Source: Zea mays (lineage: Eukaryota > Streptophyta > Magnoliopsida > Poales > Poaceae). From it: a DNA stretch of 64,000 bases. Below, piece after piece: positions 21,119 through 33,774 of this stretch. The notes beneath the pieces are model-generated. The model was given only the letters and a program-made list of their open reading frames with translations, was not told the DNA's origin and did no database searches. Each line of letters begins with the position of its first letter. The stretch's first letter is position 1. The stretch is from assembly GCF_902167145.1 (NCBI RefSeq), contig NC_050100.1, forward strand, positions 216,622,081-216,686,080. Direction: 5' to 3'. A program made the position numbers and the translations under genes.

Positions 21119-24100
21119 TCCTATATATGAAAGCTGGTAGAAAACGCGGCTTCCTAGCCTGTCCACGTCGTTGGAAATCTCTGTAGCCGTTCATTCGTGG
21201 ATCATTGGCTCACCTTCGCCGCGTGCTCTATCATGCGTCCGTCGTTTCCATCGCCTCTGGACACTTCCACCTTCTTCTACCGCACCGTCACGTACTATGA
21301 AGCTTCCAGCAGGTGCTCCACCCCTCTCCTCTCTGATAAACGCTGTCGCCTGCCATTCCCCCATCCATCCCTTTCGTCTGAACGCCGCCGGCAGCTGCTG
21401 TTCTCGGCCAGGTACCCTATGCTCCCTGCACTATCCTGCCATGCCACGCTGGAGATCCATCCCCCTCTGATCCACGTGAACCAATGCCAGGAGACCATCC
21501 CCTCTTTCTCAAACGCTCCTCCTCCCTCCCGCTGCTGGGGCACCCCCCCCCCCCCCCCCGACGACCTAGGGCGAGTGGGCGAGCGGCCCTGGCGGCCCGA
21601 GAAACCTCCCTCTCTCCATGTGGGCTGACCGTAATTTGGGCGTGGCTTGCAGCCCTCCTTGCCGGCGACCCGAGGCTTGCTGGCAAGCGTCGAACAGATG
21701 AATCAAGCGTAGGGCCTTCGCCACCATGTCATAAAATCAGTTAACTGTTTTCCCACTTAGTCTACTTGCTTCATCTCGATTTTCCATATTTCTGAGATCA
21801 CTTAAGAAAAGACAATCTGGTGAGTATTCTTTATTTCTGAAGTACAATATTATTTTATTGCTTGCGTTGACTAGAATCCTTATGAGCTTCAATATCTTGC
21901 ATATGTTTTGCAGTTGCACACATCAATACATGCCGATATTCTTCATGAAAAGCATTTGCAATAAAATTTTAGTTGAGGTAGATTTATTCTTATGAGTTAT
22001 GACATTCCAGTTTGTTCTTTCTATACAAAGCAAATCTTCCTCCAATATTCCAAGCGTAATACAAAAAAGTCTTAACAGCTTAACAAAATGAAAAAAGTGC
22101 AGTAGCTAAATTGTATATTTTCCTGGCAATATATTTCCTACATTCCTTCTTTTTGTTTTTTAAATGTTTTTCTTTTTAAACAAGGGTGAGGGTAGTGATG
22201 CTCAGACAAAATATGTAAATCTGGTCTAACCAGTATCAAACATGTAATTTTCTTTATGGATTCACGGTTACTTGCCTCATTGGTACACATTCTTAATCTG
22301 CTTTCTATGGTTGTATTTCAGGAGGAAGAACAATATATGAGAGACAGAGAGAGATCGGTGTGAGTTGGAAACGGGGAGGCTTAGACAATGAAGCGTCTAT
22401 GGGATGAAGATGGCTCACGCTTTAACAACTTCCAAAATCTTCACCAATTTTCATCGTTATGCTTTCTATATACTTCAGTAAGCAGCTCCTAAACTGCCAG
22501 TAATATCTCATTGCAAGTTAATACATTTTTTCTTTCCTGCATTCCTCACAGCCCCAACATTCTTAAATAAGCACAAAGATCATGTTGCACGCACCTTCAA
22601 CTATATTTAGGTTCTATTTTACTATGTCCCATAGACATTGCATTTCAACAGGACCCTCTCCAATATATTCCAACTCCAACTCTATCCAAATATTTACAAT
22701 CAAAATTATACTTACAAGAAAACAATGTCAACCATCTTCATCGCATTTGTTACAAAAGAAGCAAGTACTGACGCATTTGTTACAGAAGAAGATAGTCGTT
22801 TCCCCTTTTGCATTTGCTTTTTTGTTAATTTATGACTATTGTCCGCTCTATTTATAGTTCAATCATAGATGATAGTTACGCGCTGGTTTTGCCCTGGAAG
22901 ACAAAAAACGAATTTAAGGGGAAAGCTAATGTACTGCCAACAACTGAATTTGGATGCCCGCTTATCAGGTTTCATTTGGACATTTTGTTAGCTGTGTGAA
23001 TTCTGAAGTGGTAAGAAAAACAGACAAGACCCGAGGATAAGCAATAGTTAGTTAAAAAAGAAAAAACAGCAAATTATTGAAAGTACACCTCCTTGAACCA
23101 ATATTTGTTTTGTTTACAGTTGATCCAAGTTTCTATATCAATGCCAGGCTGATTTCTTCCCAGGACGAAAAAGCAAAAGAAACTTCTACAAGCAAGATGC
23201 AGTATGATTTTGGCATGACAGGAATCATAAGATTCCATTAGATGGATACTCAGGTATGACATATGCCATAACTATCAGATTTGTTTATTCTCTCAATTTA
23301 GGCATAAATAATTCATAGGCTACAATTCTAATGCATGCGGCTGCGACATCTGTAAGTCGTGACGATGCATGTTTAATACCATTTGATACAGTTTAGTACC
23401 ATTTGATTTGATGATGCATGTTTAGTAGAAATACAATACAAGAGTTATTTGTCTGTTTGCATGTTTAGTACCACTTGACGTAGTGGTGTATTTTCATGTG
23501 TAACAGATACAGGGGCTACCTGGTTCATTTTTTTGATGATGTGCAACTTCAAACTGGTATGCCCCTCTCCTAGATCCATCTAAATCGTCGATGGCGACCA
23601 ACAGCAGCAGCCCCACCCCCACCCCGCTCCTCGCCTCAGCGTTTTTCCCCTCCTCGACATGCTCTACCTTCCATGGTCGGTACAGCTGATTGTGCTCTCT
23701 CTGACCTCGCTCTCCTAGGGGAGGAGCCGGGAGCGAGAGGGGGATCTCCACTCATCATCCTGACACTCGCTCCAAACACTCAATGTCGGATTCTCCGTGC
23801 TCCTGCACCACCCTCCCCTCGGCAGCGTTCCTCCTCCGCCCACCCACCCACCCAGTGGAATGCGAAGAGATCCACCCGAGAGCCGGTGGATTGGTTTCTT
23901 CCTCTATTGGTAAGTCATTCCTGGTCGGTCTTTGATTGGACGGATTAGTTTTGGTTCCTTTGTCGCCAGGCGAACCGAATCTTGCTCCTCGGACTTTCCA
24001 GCACTATATCCTACACGTGCTGCTCTATTTAAGTACCTTAAGATGACCACAATATTTTTATGGAATACTGAGCCCTTTCTCTGCTTTTAAGAATTGGTTA

Positions 24101-25018
24101 TCTTCGTGTGTCATTAGTGGTTTTGAGTCCAACCTTGAAGTAACTGTCGCTTCAAAATATCCATCTAGCATTTTGTGAAAGCACTCACTCTGTTCAACAA
24201 GCATCAAATTGGAAAACTGGCACGTCATATTACAGCAGTAATTTCATTATTTGATACAAGAATCTCCCTCAAATTTGCTGATATAGCTAAGAAGATAATG
24301 CTGGTAGGTAATAATTTCTTTTATTTTCAGTATTTCTGGTGAACTTTGAATGGTAGACCATCCAAATTTTTCCCTATTTTGTTGCAGATCCTAATCTTTT
24401 GTAGCCATGATGGTAGATAATAGTCTCTTTTATTTTTATAATTTCTGGTGAACTTTGAATGGTGGTTCGTCCAGTTTTTCCCTCTTTTAATGTAGATCCT
24501 AATCTTTTGTAGCCATGATGGTTTATTTTTTCTAGGGTATGTTTTGTTATAGGGTACTAGGTCACCAGATGTTGCAACTTGCAACTGATAATTGTATTCT
24601 TAAATGTCATCCCTTTCTGCCCATTGATTATGTCTTATTGTTTTCATTCAAAGAGAGCTGCAAGTATCTTAATCGATATGTTGTTCTCTCCTCCATGTGT
24701 TCAGTTTTGAATATGGACGACACCAATTCTACTACATGCGCACCTAAAGAGAGTCAAAATTATATTGAAACAGGTTTGTAAAATTAACTGAACGTCAGCA
24801 GATTACTTCTTAGACATGACAAAAGTGGAAATTATATTCTGGGTGACAATACATCGAGCAAAATGTGAGTTGATGGTTTTAATGTATACTGCTCAATGCT
24901 GATCATTCTAATTGTCTTAGATATCATCCTTGTGTTATCTATACCATCCTTGTTTTTTATATATTCATTTTGATACGATTAACAAAACAGCGCGCGCAGG
25001 GCGCGCATCAAACACTAG
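21119..25018 (+). mobile_element. Probable non-autonomous Helitron
   Basis: The 3' end is well supported: a GC hairpin GCGCGCGCAGGGCGCGC (24992-25006 region), 8 nt, then CTAG at 25015-25018 followed by T, the Helitron signature. The 5' end is proposed at TCCTATATATGAAAGC (21119), which looks like other plant Helitron starts but is preceded by T rather than the expected A, so it is uncertain. No Rep/helicase is present. The interior has GC-rich patches (21170-21720, 23560-23900) that could be captured gene pieces, but I recognise no protein. It also holds a C19 run (21542-21559 area) and a tandem duplication at about 24306-24527. Confidence 0.45.
24306..24527. repeat. About 109-bp imperfect tandem duplication
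   Basis: Two adjacent units share TTTCTGGTGAACTTTGAATG and GATCCTAATCTTTTGTAGCC. They lie inside the proposed Helitron. No coding. Confidence 0.75.
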
Positions 25019-25198
25019 TTATCATAAAGATACCACGTGGATGTGTGTATGAGAGGGGGAGTGGGCTATCCTCCCACGAGCCCAGTTATTTTCTTCTAAC
25101 TATCGTATTGTTTTCTAGGTTTTTGTATCACATATTGTCAGCATTGAGTTTATAGCTAGAATGCATTTCTTCATTCATTTCTCTTTTTAAACACAACC

Positions 25199-25326
25199 AC
25201 CCATGTTATACAAACCGGAACAAATAGATGCCAAGTAAACTGCAGTAGCAAAAAAGACAGACACCCATGTTATACAAACTGGAGTAAATAGATGCCAAGT
25301 AAATTGCATTAGCAACTAAAGTGCGA
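25199..25326. repeat. 64-bp tandem duplication
   Basis: Two units begin ACCCATGTTATACAAAC at 25199 and 25263, each followed by AATAGATGCCAAGTAAA. They lie in AT-rich spacer 25019-25631, in which no gene is seen. Confidence 0.75.
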
Positions 25327-25631
25327 AAATAGATCCTCGAATAATTATCTGATAATTAAATGCTAATGTCTCCATGAGTATACCATATATTATTCTCAAA
25401 CTACTATTATAATATCTAATAAATCTATAAGACCGTAAAAATATTTTTTAAACGTGCGCATATTGTTTTCAGAATATGTAGAGTGTGGCCATTTTTTTTA
25501 AAAAAAATGTTAAGCTTCCTTGAATCAAGGAAATAAAACACTGGCCTTGAGATCACGCTTCATTGCTTCAAGATTGGTGCAAACAACCCACCAAGACAAA
25601 CCGAATAAACTACCATATCATCCTCTAGGAT

Positions 25632-25742
25632 TAGTTTGGAAACTCAAATTTTTTTTAAGATTGAAGAAAATTAAAGAGAAAATTAATTTATTTCCACCTT
25701 AATTTCTTTCAATCTTGAAGGAGATTTAAGTCTACCCAAACC
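25632..25742. mobile_element. Short foldback MITE
   Basis: The ends TAGTTTGGAAACTCAAAT and ATTTAAGTCTACCCAAAC form an imperfect inverted repeat around an AT-rich core with inner arms AAGATTGAAGAAAATTAA / TTAATTTCTTTCAATCTT. The copy at 60153-60252 belongs to the same family. Confidence 0.55.
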
Positions 25743-25747
25743 GCGCT

Positions 25748-25870
25748 GGAACGAGATCCTCTAGCTTCACCCTTCTCCACTTTTCTCTGCAGTCGGTCGT
25801 CTGGACCGTCCATTTCGATCCAACCATGATCTAGAATTTGGTCGCAACGACTTCAATCTTCCAGAGTTCC
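25748..25870 (-). repeat. Inverted partial copy of the L29 gene 5' flank
   Basis: This stretch aligns (roughly 75-80% by eye, small gaps) with the reverse complement of 55644-55746, the sequence just upstream of the plastid L29 gene. Shared words are GGAACGAGATCCTCTA, CTTTTCTCTGCAGTCG and GATCCAAC/GAATCCAAC. Similarity resumes for about 25 bp beyond each MULE (CTTCCAGAGT.CCAG). MULE B lies directly against it. Confidence 0.65.
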
Positions 25871-26122
25871 AGGCCCGCCCGAATTTTTTATATTTTAGCC
25901 CTTCCTTGGAAAAAAATTCACGTTTGGACCTTAGAAAATTTTAATGTTATTTTTGGACCCTTTGCTCGGCGCCATAGCCAATGGCGCCGAGGTAACACAG
26001 CTCGGCGCCATAGGCTATGGCGCCGAGGTGCGTGCTACGCTGGCCCAACCTGAACAACGTGGCGCCAACGTGGTATCGAGCTCGGCGCCAAGATCTATGG
26101 CGCCGAGCTATGTAACAGCAAA

Positions 26123-26194
26123 GTATGTCTAGCTCAGTCGATAGAGTGCAAGACTTTTAACTTTGAGGTTGTGGGTTCAAGCTCCATCGTGGAC
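26123..26194 (+). tRNA. tRNA-Lys(UUU)-like sequence in left MULE arm, decayed
   Basis: 72 nt with D-arm GCTCAGTCGATAGAGT, anticodon loop CTTTTAA (anticodon TTT) and T-arm GTGGGTTCAAGCTCCAT, so box A/B-like elements survive. The acceptor stem has two mismatches and several G-T pairs, and the anticodon stem one mismatch, so it is less well preserved than its partner and is probably not functional. Confidence 0.6.
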
Positions 26195-27091
26195 GTATTT
26201 TTTTATCACTAATTTGTTTTTTTGTTGTCTATATTTTTCGTTTATGTCACTGATTTGTCCGTCCAGATTTATTTTTCATCTAGTTTTTTTGTTTTTGTGA
26301 CCGATTTATTTATTCATCTAGATATTTTTTGTTTTTGTTTTTGTTTATTTAAACTGCGTGACGCAAGTACCATGCACATAAGTAACCCACCCTATGGAAG
26401 TACAAAGTACTTTATAAAATCATCAAGTCACTGTTTATTTATACCTTGTATATTTATATTTTGGACTCTAATTATAATCTTTTTGTTTATTAAGTATATT
26501 TATATTTTAGACTCTAAAACTCCAATAATCTAATGTATTCGAAATTATACTTTTTAATATTAATTAAAATCTATCATTGTACATCACTACTAATGTAAGA
26601 TTAACACAATCATTTGTTTATGATATAAATATTTTTAACATTTTAAATAGTGTACTTCAGTTTTTAGTATATTATTTAATGTTTAAAATCACTTGTAATT
26701 AGCGAGAGGACGGAATCAAGCTTAAGCATGTGGGGTTTACAATGCACCAAGGGCCAGACGGATTATTCAGTACTATTAAACAAAATGTAATAAACAAATC
26801 AGTCGCAAAAGCAAAAACAAATCAAGATGAGAAATAAATTTGGACGGACAAATCAGCGACATAAACAAAAAAAACCACGATGCACCATAGCTAAACCGGT
26901 GGCCGCTAACCAATGTAAGTACGTTTCCTTAAGCTTAATAAACGAAAAAAATATGGACGGATAAACAAATCAGTCACAAAAACAAAAAATCTGGATAAGA
27001 AATAAATCTAGACGGACAAATCAGCGACATAAACGAAAAATCTGGACAACAAAAAAATCAGTGTCAAAGACAAAAAAAAGTATGAAAACAT

Positions 27092-27163
27092 GCCTATCAT
27101 GGGGCTTGAACCCACAACCACAAGGTTAAAAGCCTTGAGCTCTACCAACTGAGCTAGACAAGT
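27092..27163 (-). tRNA. tRNA-Lys(UUU)-like gene in right MULE arm
   Basis: 72 nt fold into a good cloverleaf on the minus strand: D-arm GCTCAGTTGGTAGAGC, a perfect anticodon stem CAAGG/CCTTG around loop CTTTTAA (anticodon TTT), and T-arm GTGGG-TTCAAGC-CCCAT. Acceptor strands ACTTGTC and GATAGGC pair at six of seven positions, allowing G-T pairs. Internal A and B boxes look intact, so pol III transcription is possible. Because it sits in a transposon arm it may be a captured gene rather than a working cellular tRNA gene. Confidence 0.65.
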
Positions 27164-27417
27164 TTTGTGTACATAACAGAGCTCGGCGCCAAGATCTATG
27201 GCGCCGAGCTCGGTTCCACGTCGGTGCCACGACGTCCGTTTGTGCCAGAGTAACACGCACCTCGGCGCCATAGTCAATGGCGCCGAGCTGTGTTATCTCG
27301 GCGCCATTGGCTATGGCGCCGAGCAAAGGGTCCAAAAATGACATTAAAAATTTTTAAGGTCCAAACGTGAATTTTTTTCAAAAAAGGGCTAAAATATAAA
27401 AAATCCGGCAGGCCCGC

Positions 27418-28582
<1,165 letters not shown>

Positions 28583-28588
28583 CACGGT

Positions 28589-28845
28589 TAGCCCTTAAAC
28601 TGAAGTAAATTCACGTTTGGACCTAAAAAAATTTTAAATGCAGTTTTGGACCCTTAGCTCGGCGCCATAGGCTGTGGCGCCGAGCTAACACAGCTCGGCG
28701 CCACAGCCTATGGCGCCGAGCTGTGACGTGGCCGCAACGGCTAGCTGCGTCCAGGGCTGACCTGGCGCTGACGTGGCGGCGGCGCGGCCTCGTAGCTCGG
28801 CGCCACAGATCTTGGCGCCGAGCTACGAATTCCTATAAAAACGCC
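28589..28845 (+). repeat. MULE A left terminal inverted repeat
   Basis: Matches the reverse complement of 55506-55618 closely (TTAGCCCTTAAACTGAAG, then TTTTGGACCCTTAGCTCGG) and of 37415-37503 more loosely. It contains three palindromes and, at its inner edge, the TATA box of the GRF gene. Confidence 0.85.
28834..28840 (+). promoter_or_regulatory. TATA box in the MULE A left terminal repeat
   Basis: TATAAAA stands in the sequence TTCCTATAAAAACGCC, about 110 bp upstream of a leader intron (28945-29092, donor CCAAG/GTATGA, acceptor TTATTAG). The terminal repeat thus supplies the promoter of the GRF-finger gene, as in MuDR. Confidence 0.6.
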
Positions 28846-29092
28846 CGCGCGGCTGGCCGAGAGCAGCTCATTTCATCCTATTTCCAAACTTCGTCAAAAT
28901 TTCCTGGATTCAAAGATTTGAGTTGGTTCACTTCGTAGACCAAGGTATGATTTCGAACTGATTCGTTTTGTATATTAGGTTTTTAGTTTAATAATTTGTA
29001 TACACCTATTATATTATCATTTTGATTATTAGTTTGTGTAAACTTATTATAAAGCATAATAGGTACAAGTGATAATTATAATCATTTATTAG

Positions 29093-30875
29093 ATGAAAGA
29101 CATGTACCGAGAGGCGTTGTGGCAGAAGAGAGGTCGTCCTCGGGAGTTATATCCGGACGTATCTAGTAAGGATGCTCCTGTTCCTCCTGAACTCCCCGTG
29201 CCTAACTGTGACTGTGGCAGACTGGCTTGGGTACATCAATCACAACATCCAGACACGGCTGCTCGCTGCTACTACCTTTGTGGCACTTTGGACGTACGTA
29301 GCTTATGACTTGTCACTTAATTTTGTTCGCATTCATTATTTTGTAGATATGTAATAGTGCATCTTTCAATTATTTTAGGGACATCAGAGCTGTTTCTTTT
29401 TCCAGTGGATCGATGGTCCTGATAAATTTGACCCTCGATATCTTCTTTTCGTTAATTGGTTGAGTGGAAGGACCACTCATGAGCGTTTTAAGCGTTGGGT
29501 ACCTCCTCCCCCGAATCCTCCACCAATGACGGATGCGGAGAAGGAGGTAGCAACAGAAAGACGGATGGACTCACCGCCTCGATGCGATTGTGGAGACCGT
29601 GCTGTCATCGACGAAGACTATGACAAGCAGTTCTGTTGTCCGAACATTGATTATGTGAGCCCATTGATACGCTAAATGTATGAACTAGTTTTTATTTACA
29701 ATAAATTACTAATTTTTTCTCTTGCAGCCATACGGGTGGCGTAAGTGTCGTTTCAGAGAGTGGTTGTATGGTCCTTTGTCCCATTGGCCAGAGCCAGAGG
29801 TAAAGGAAAAGAGATACATGGGGTGGGCGGCAGAAGAGGTCAAATTTGATCCAGTACTCTGCAAACATGGTATTGAAGCTAAGTATGGATTAGTTCCTTC
29901 GGAGCTTGGCGTTGGATATTTTTGTGGACATATGGTCGATTACGATGAGGTTGGTATTTTTTTTGCACCAGATGTAATGTTATAGCGGTACTTACTATTT
30001 TTTTGTAGGAGACGAGGAAATGCAGTTGGGAGAGTTACGACGACAAAGGAGAGGTGATGCGCACAATAGAGTCCAAGAGAATAATGGGACAGAAGATGCG
30101 TTGTGGATCTCGACTCGTTGATTCGTACATTAACGATCGCATACGCGACATGCGTAGGGAAGCAAAATCTGCCTTTTATGATAGCCCGAAGCGTGCAGAG
30201 TATAGGAGGTTGAAGGCGGCAGATGAGAAGAGAGCACAGGATGCAAGGGAATGGGAAGTGGCTCAAGCCGAGAAACAGATGTTGGATAATCTTGCTGATC
30301 GCCTCAAGGGAAGTAAGTGAGATAAATGATATTATAATTATGTTAGTACAATTTATTTATCCTGACTTTGCTAACTTAATTTTCTCATTATATTTGCAGA
30401 GATTGGAAGCGGCGTAAACTATTTGGCCGATGAGGCGCATGCGAGATATGTTCAGGATAAAATGGCAACGGTTGAGCTGATGGAGGAGGAGGACGACGAC
30501 ACATCTAGATTGAGTGAGCTTATCGCCCTCACAGAGGCAGGATTACATGAAGAAGAGGAGGACGACATGTCAAGGTTGAGTGAGCTCATAGCACTAGCTG
30601 AGGCTGGATTACGTGCTCAAGAGGAAGAGGATGAGTTTATGTCACAGGCCGCCGCAGAGGTAGAGGCAGCTTATTACAAGAAGAAGTCTGATGAGGCTGA
30701 GGCTGAGGATGAGCTATTCTCCCAAGCTGCAGATGAAGCAGAAGCCAATTATTACAAAAGAACTGGTGACAAGTGTGATGCAGGACAATGCAGCAAGTGG
30801 AATGAGGTTGTTGTTGAGGATTGCGCGACGGATGACTCCGAAGATGAGTTACTCATAGATTGTGATTCAGACTGA
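29093..30875 (+). CDS. MULE A protein with three GRF-like zinc fingers, 492 aa
   Basis: Five coding exons join in frame: 29093-29293, 29379-29654, 29728-29949, 30009-30312, 30400-30875, each with GT-AG introns; the ATG is the first codon after the leader intron. Finger 1 reads CDCGRLAW..RCYYLCG, then across an intron SCFFFQWIDG; finger 2 reads CDCGDRAV..QFCCP, then KCRFREW; finger 3 is divergent, CKHGIEA..GYFCG, then KCSWE. This C-x-C-G..C..C-x-F-x-W pattern is that of GRF zinc fingers, which bind single-stranded nucleic acid in repair proteins. Introns interrupt each finger at a similar place, suggesting internal duplication. The second half is helical and charged, with two SRLSELIAL repeats and an acidic tail. 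It is a possible accessory protein of transposition, placed like mudrB opposite the transposase; no similarity to MURB is claimed. No stop or frameshift is seen. Confidence 0.75.
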
Positions 30876-31242
30876 AGAATTGTAGCCTATTATGTAGTAT
30901 TTACGTATCAAAAATAATTTAGAACTCTAAAGATGCGTTACTTATTGCTTATTATGTTTTTTACAGTTCACAAAATTTTTTTGCAAGAGTTCCCCTTGTT
31001 TTATTAACAACCACAGTTCAAATAATCACATATTATAAGACATATAAGCATTTCAACATATAATACATCACAAAATAACATCGAATATAAAAACATCCAC
31101 AGAACATAGTTCTTCATATAATGTCCACAAACAAAGTCCAAAATACAAGTTCCCCAACATATAGTCCAAAACACATAACATAGTTCATATTACAACGTCT
31201 CCAGCATAAGTCCAAATCACACAGTCCATATCACAAAAGTAT

Positions 31243-33679
31243 TCATTTCCTCCTAGTCTTACCCTTGCCCTTGGCCCCAAGAGCGTCGGTGCCTGGAGTG
31301 TAAGGGTCTCGTGGACGCCTTCTACGTGGTGTCAGCTGTGATGGCTGAGTTGTAGGAGCATCCTGCAACTGAGACGGTCCAATCTCCACCTGACCTGCGG
31401 CGCCAGCGCCAGCGCCAGCGTCGTCGTCGTCGTCGTCATCGTCGTCGTCGTCGTCCTGGGCCACGTTCTCAAACGTGTCCCGCGTCGATCGCGACGAGCT
31501 GAGTCCTGCTGTAGATGGTCCAACTGCACAAATGGGAGGCTGAACGTCCTGCTGCATACGAGGCACAGGCAGCTGCACGTCAACGCCCGCTAGAGACCGG
31601 CATCCACACCGAGCCGCTGCTCGACGAAGACGACGTGATACCCTCTGTAATCGAAATGTTAGTTAAAGACATATGTTACAACATACAAATAAACAAGTTT
31701 TCTGTTAGACATTGATACTCACTGATAGTAACGATAGCGTAGTAGTATCTGAAGTTCTCTGTGAGATACGCTCGAGTTCAACAACAGATACGAGCATAGA
31801 GTTTCCCTATCACAAGTTAAGACATTAGGATGCTCAAAAGTAGACATAAAACATTGAATTGAAATCTCTAATTTTAGTAAAGAAATAGTTACCACTCTAT
31901 CAAGGATTGGAGCAGCCTCAATTTGGGATCCGTGCCGAGCAGCTATGTCGAAAGCTGTGTCTTCGTCGTCTGACGATTCTTGCTCGGCGTAGTCTGCTGC
32001 TGTCCACTGTCCCTTCAGCTTGCACCTAGTCACACCAGAATACCAAATCAAATACCTCCGGAAGTTGTAGTTTGTGTGCGCCTGGTCATTCTCATAGTTC
32101 AGATCCCCCTGCTGGTTCCATTCATCAATGTAATCACGATGGTGCGTCTCGAAGTCCGTGACCTTCTTCTGTCTCTGTCTGTCGAACCTGCAAAAGTTAG
32201 AACCATATATTAGCGACTAACTGATATTTCAATTATTATTTAGAATAACAAGTGCATGTAGTAACTCACTTATGAAGTTCTATTGAAGTCGAGAATGGCT
32301 CCACCGGAAACTCCTGGCGCAATCCGAACTGTCGAGCAACTCTGTGGGGCAAGTGGTACTCAACAGCATAAAAACAGATGAGGGGACACCTCATGAGGTA
32401 GATGTCCTCGTCTATTGAGCACATGCTGCTCAACTGTATGCTGGCGAAATATGGATCAAGATACGGTTGCCAAGTCACCTGCAAAAGTTTTAGAAAGCCC
32501 ATGTAAGCACGCTGGTATCGTGTGATAAAAGTAGAAAGGACATGTAAAAAGAAAAAAGGAGATAACTCACCATCGAAGGAGTAAGTGCGTCGAGCTCGTT
32601 TGAGTACTCCACGTAAGCACGCTGGTGTCGTGCGAATGGCTCCTCGACCTGGTCCCAGCGGTAAGCAGTCGTGGGCTTAAGCCGATGTCCGGCTACCACG
32701 AACCACTCACGAGGAGGAAACTCTCTGGGTCGCCCGACGGGTATGTGTGCCCACATCCACAGCTGTAGTAGGTAGACACATCCACCTAAGCTGGCGGTCC
32801 TCGACGAACGACGACAAGCCTCGCAAAGTTGCCTGTACAGGAAGGCCAACACTGCTGAAGCCCAGCTGTAACCTCCGGTCGTATCCCAGTCAGTCAGGCA
32901 GGGCAGAAACATCCATGACGCGCTGTCGCCTGTCGCGTCTGGAAAAAGAACTGAACCAAAGAGATGGAGAATCCAAGCTCGACAATGGTATCCAACCGTC
33001 TGCTCATCTGCACCAGGTGGACACTGCCCAAAGCTCTGCCTAAGCCAGGTCAGTGGGACTCCGGTGTTGTGGCTACCTCGTAGCTCATCCGGAAGCAGTC
33101 TCCCAAGAAAGGCCTCCACCCTCTACCTCCAACCGCCTGGTGATGCCTGACCGGTCACTGGACGACCCATAATGCTGAGACCAAGAATCTTCTGGCAATC
33201 TTCAAGCGTCACGATCATCTCACCGCAGGGAAGGTGGAAAGTGTGAGTCTCTGGCCGCCACCTATTGGAAGACAAAAGAATACAAAATCATTAGTATGCA
33301 AAGTAGATTTGATAATTGTAAATATTAAACAACTAGAGAAGTCTTTACCTGTCGACCAGAGCCGTCAACGCCGCTGGGTTGAAAGTGGGCAGCCCACGGC
33401 GGACCTGGTACGATAAGACGTCCAAGCCAGCCCTCTGTAGGAGAGGAGTGTACCTCTCATCGTACCTCATCTCCTCCAGAAACCGGTCGTGGGTCCGGAC
33501 CCGCAGAACGGGCAACACCTAGCAATCAAAACAATTTTCATTAGTCAAATATAGGTCGCATATATTAATTCAAATATAGGTCGCAAATATAGCAAACAAA
33601 ATATTACCTCTCCCTCTGCGGTGAGACGGCCCCTGTGGTGCTCGTCGTAGTGAGGGTCCAGCAAGTGGAACTGCGCCAT
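31243..33679 (-). pseudogene. MULE A plant-mobile-domain (PMD/MAIN-like) protein gene with one nonsense codon
   Basis: Seven minus-strand exons join in frame: 33679-33608, 33518-33349, 33261-32571, 32478-32270, 32187-31893, 31806-31723, 31644-31243 (640 codons with one internal stop). The product shows the PMD layout of MAIN/MAIL1 and phosphatase-7-long-form homologues: FHLLDPHYDEHHRG at the start, a central THTFHLPCGEMIVTLEDC and LGLSIMGRPVTG block, then SWMFLPCLTDWD and YLLQLWMWAHIPVGRP, and LICFYAVEYHLPHRVARQFG. A poly-Asp stretch and a basic tail follow. An in-frame TAG at 33125-33123, in exon 3 just after the GRPVTG motif, would cut the product early; everything else is open, so the lesion is recent or a sequencing error. 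PMD proteins silence transposons in Arabidopsis, and PMDs are known to ride on MULEs. The start lies 96 bp after the transposase stop. Confidence 0.75.
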
Positions 33680-33774
33680 CCTGCAAATTAAGATATCAAC
33701 ATATAAGAATATAAGTTGTAACAAAAACATCGACAAGTCTACCGCATGTACAAAGTTGTGTATACAAAAATATA

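Larger units (their letters stand above)
25879..27408. mobile_element. MULE B: non-autonomous Mutator-like element carrying two tRNA-like sequences
   Basis: A 1530-bp element is bounded by a perfect 9-bp duplication, CAGGCCCGC (25870-25878 and 27409-27417), the MULE target length. The termini are CCGAATTTTTTATATTTT and its counterpart CCGGATTTTTTATATTTT read from the other end. The inverted arms are about 460 bp each. Each arm holds three palindromes CTCGGCGCCA-n-TGGCGCCGAG (25965-25991, 26001-26027, 26081-26107; and 27182-27208, 27261-27287, 27297-27323) and one tRNA-Lys-like sequence. There is no transposase; the central 26400-26900 is AT-rich. It is probably mobilised by a transposase such as that of MULE A, whose ends are alike. 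Confidence 0.88.
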
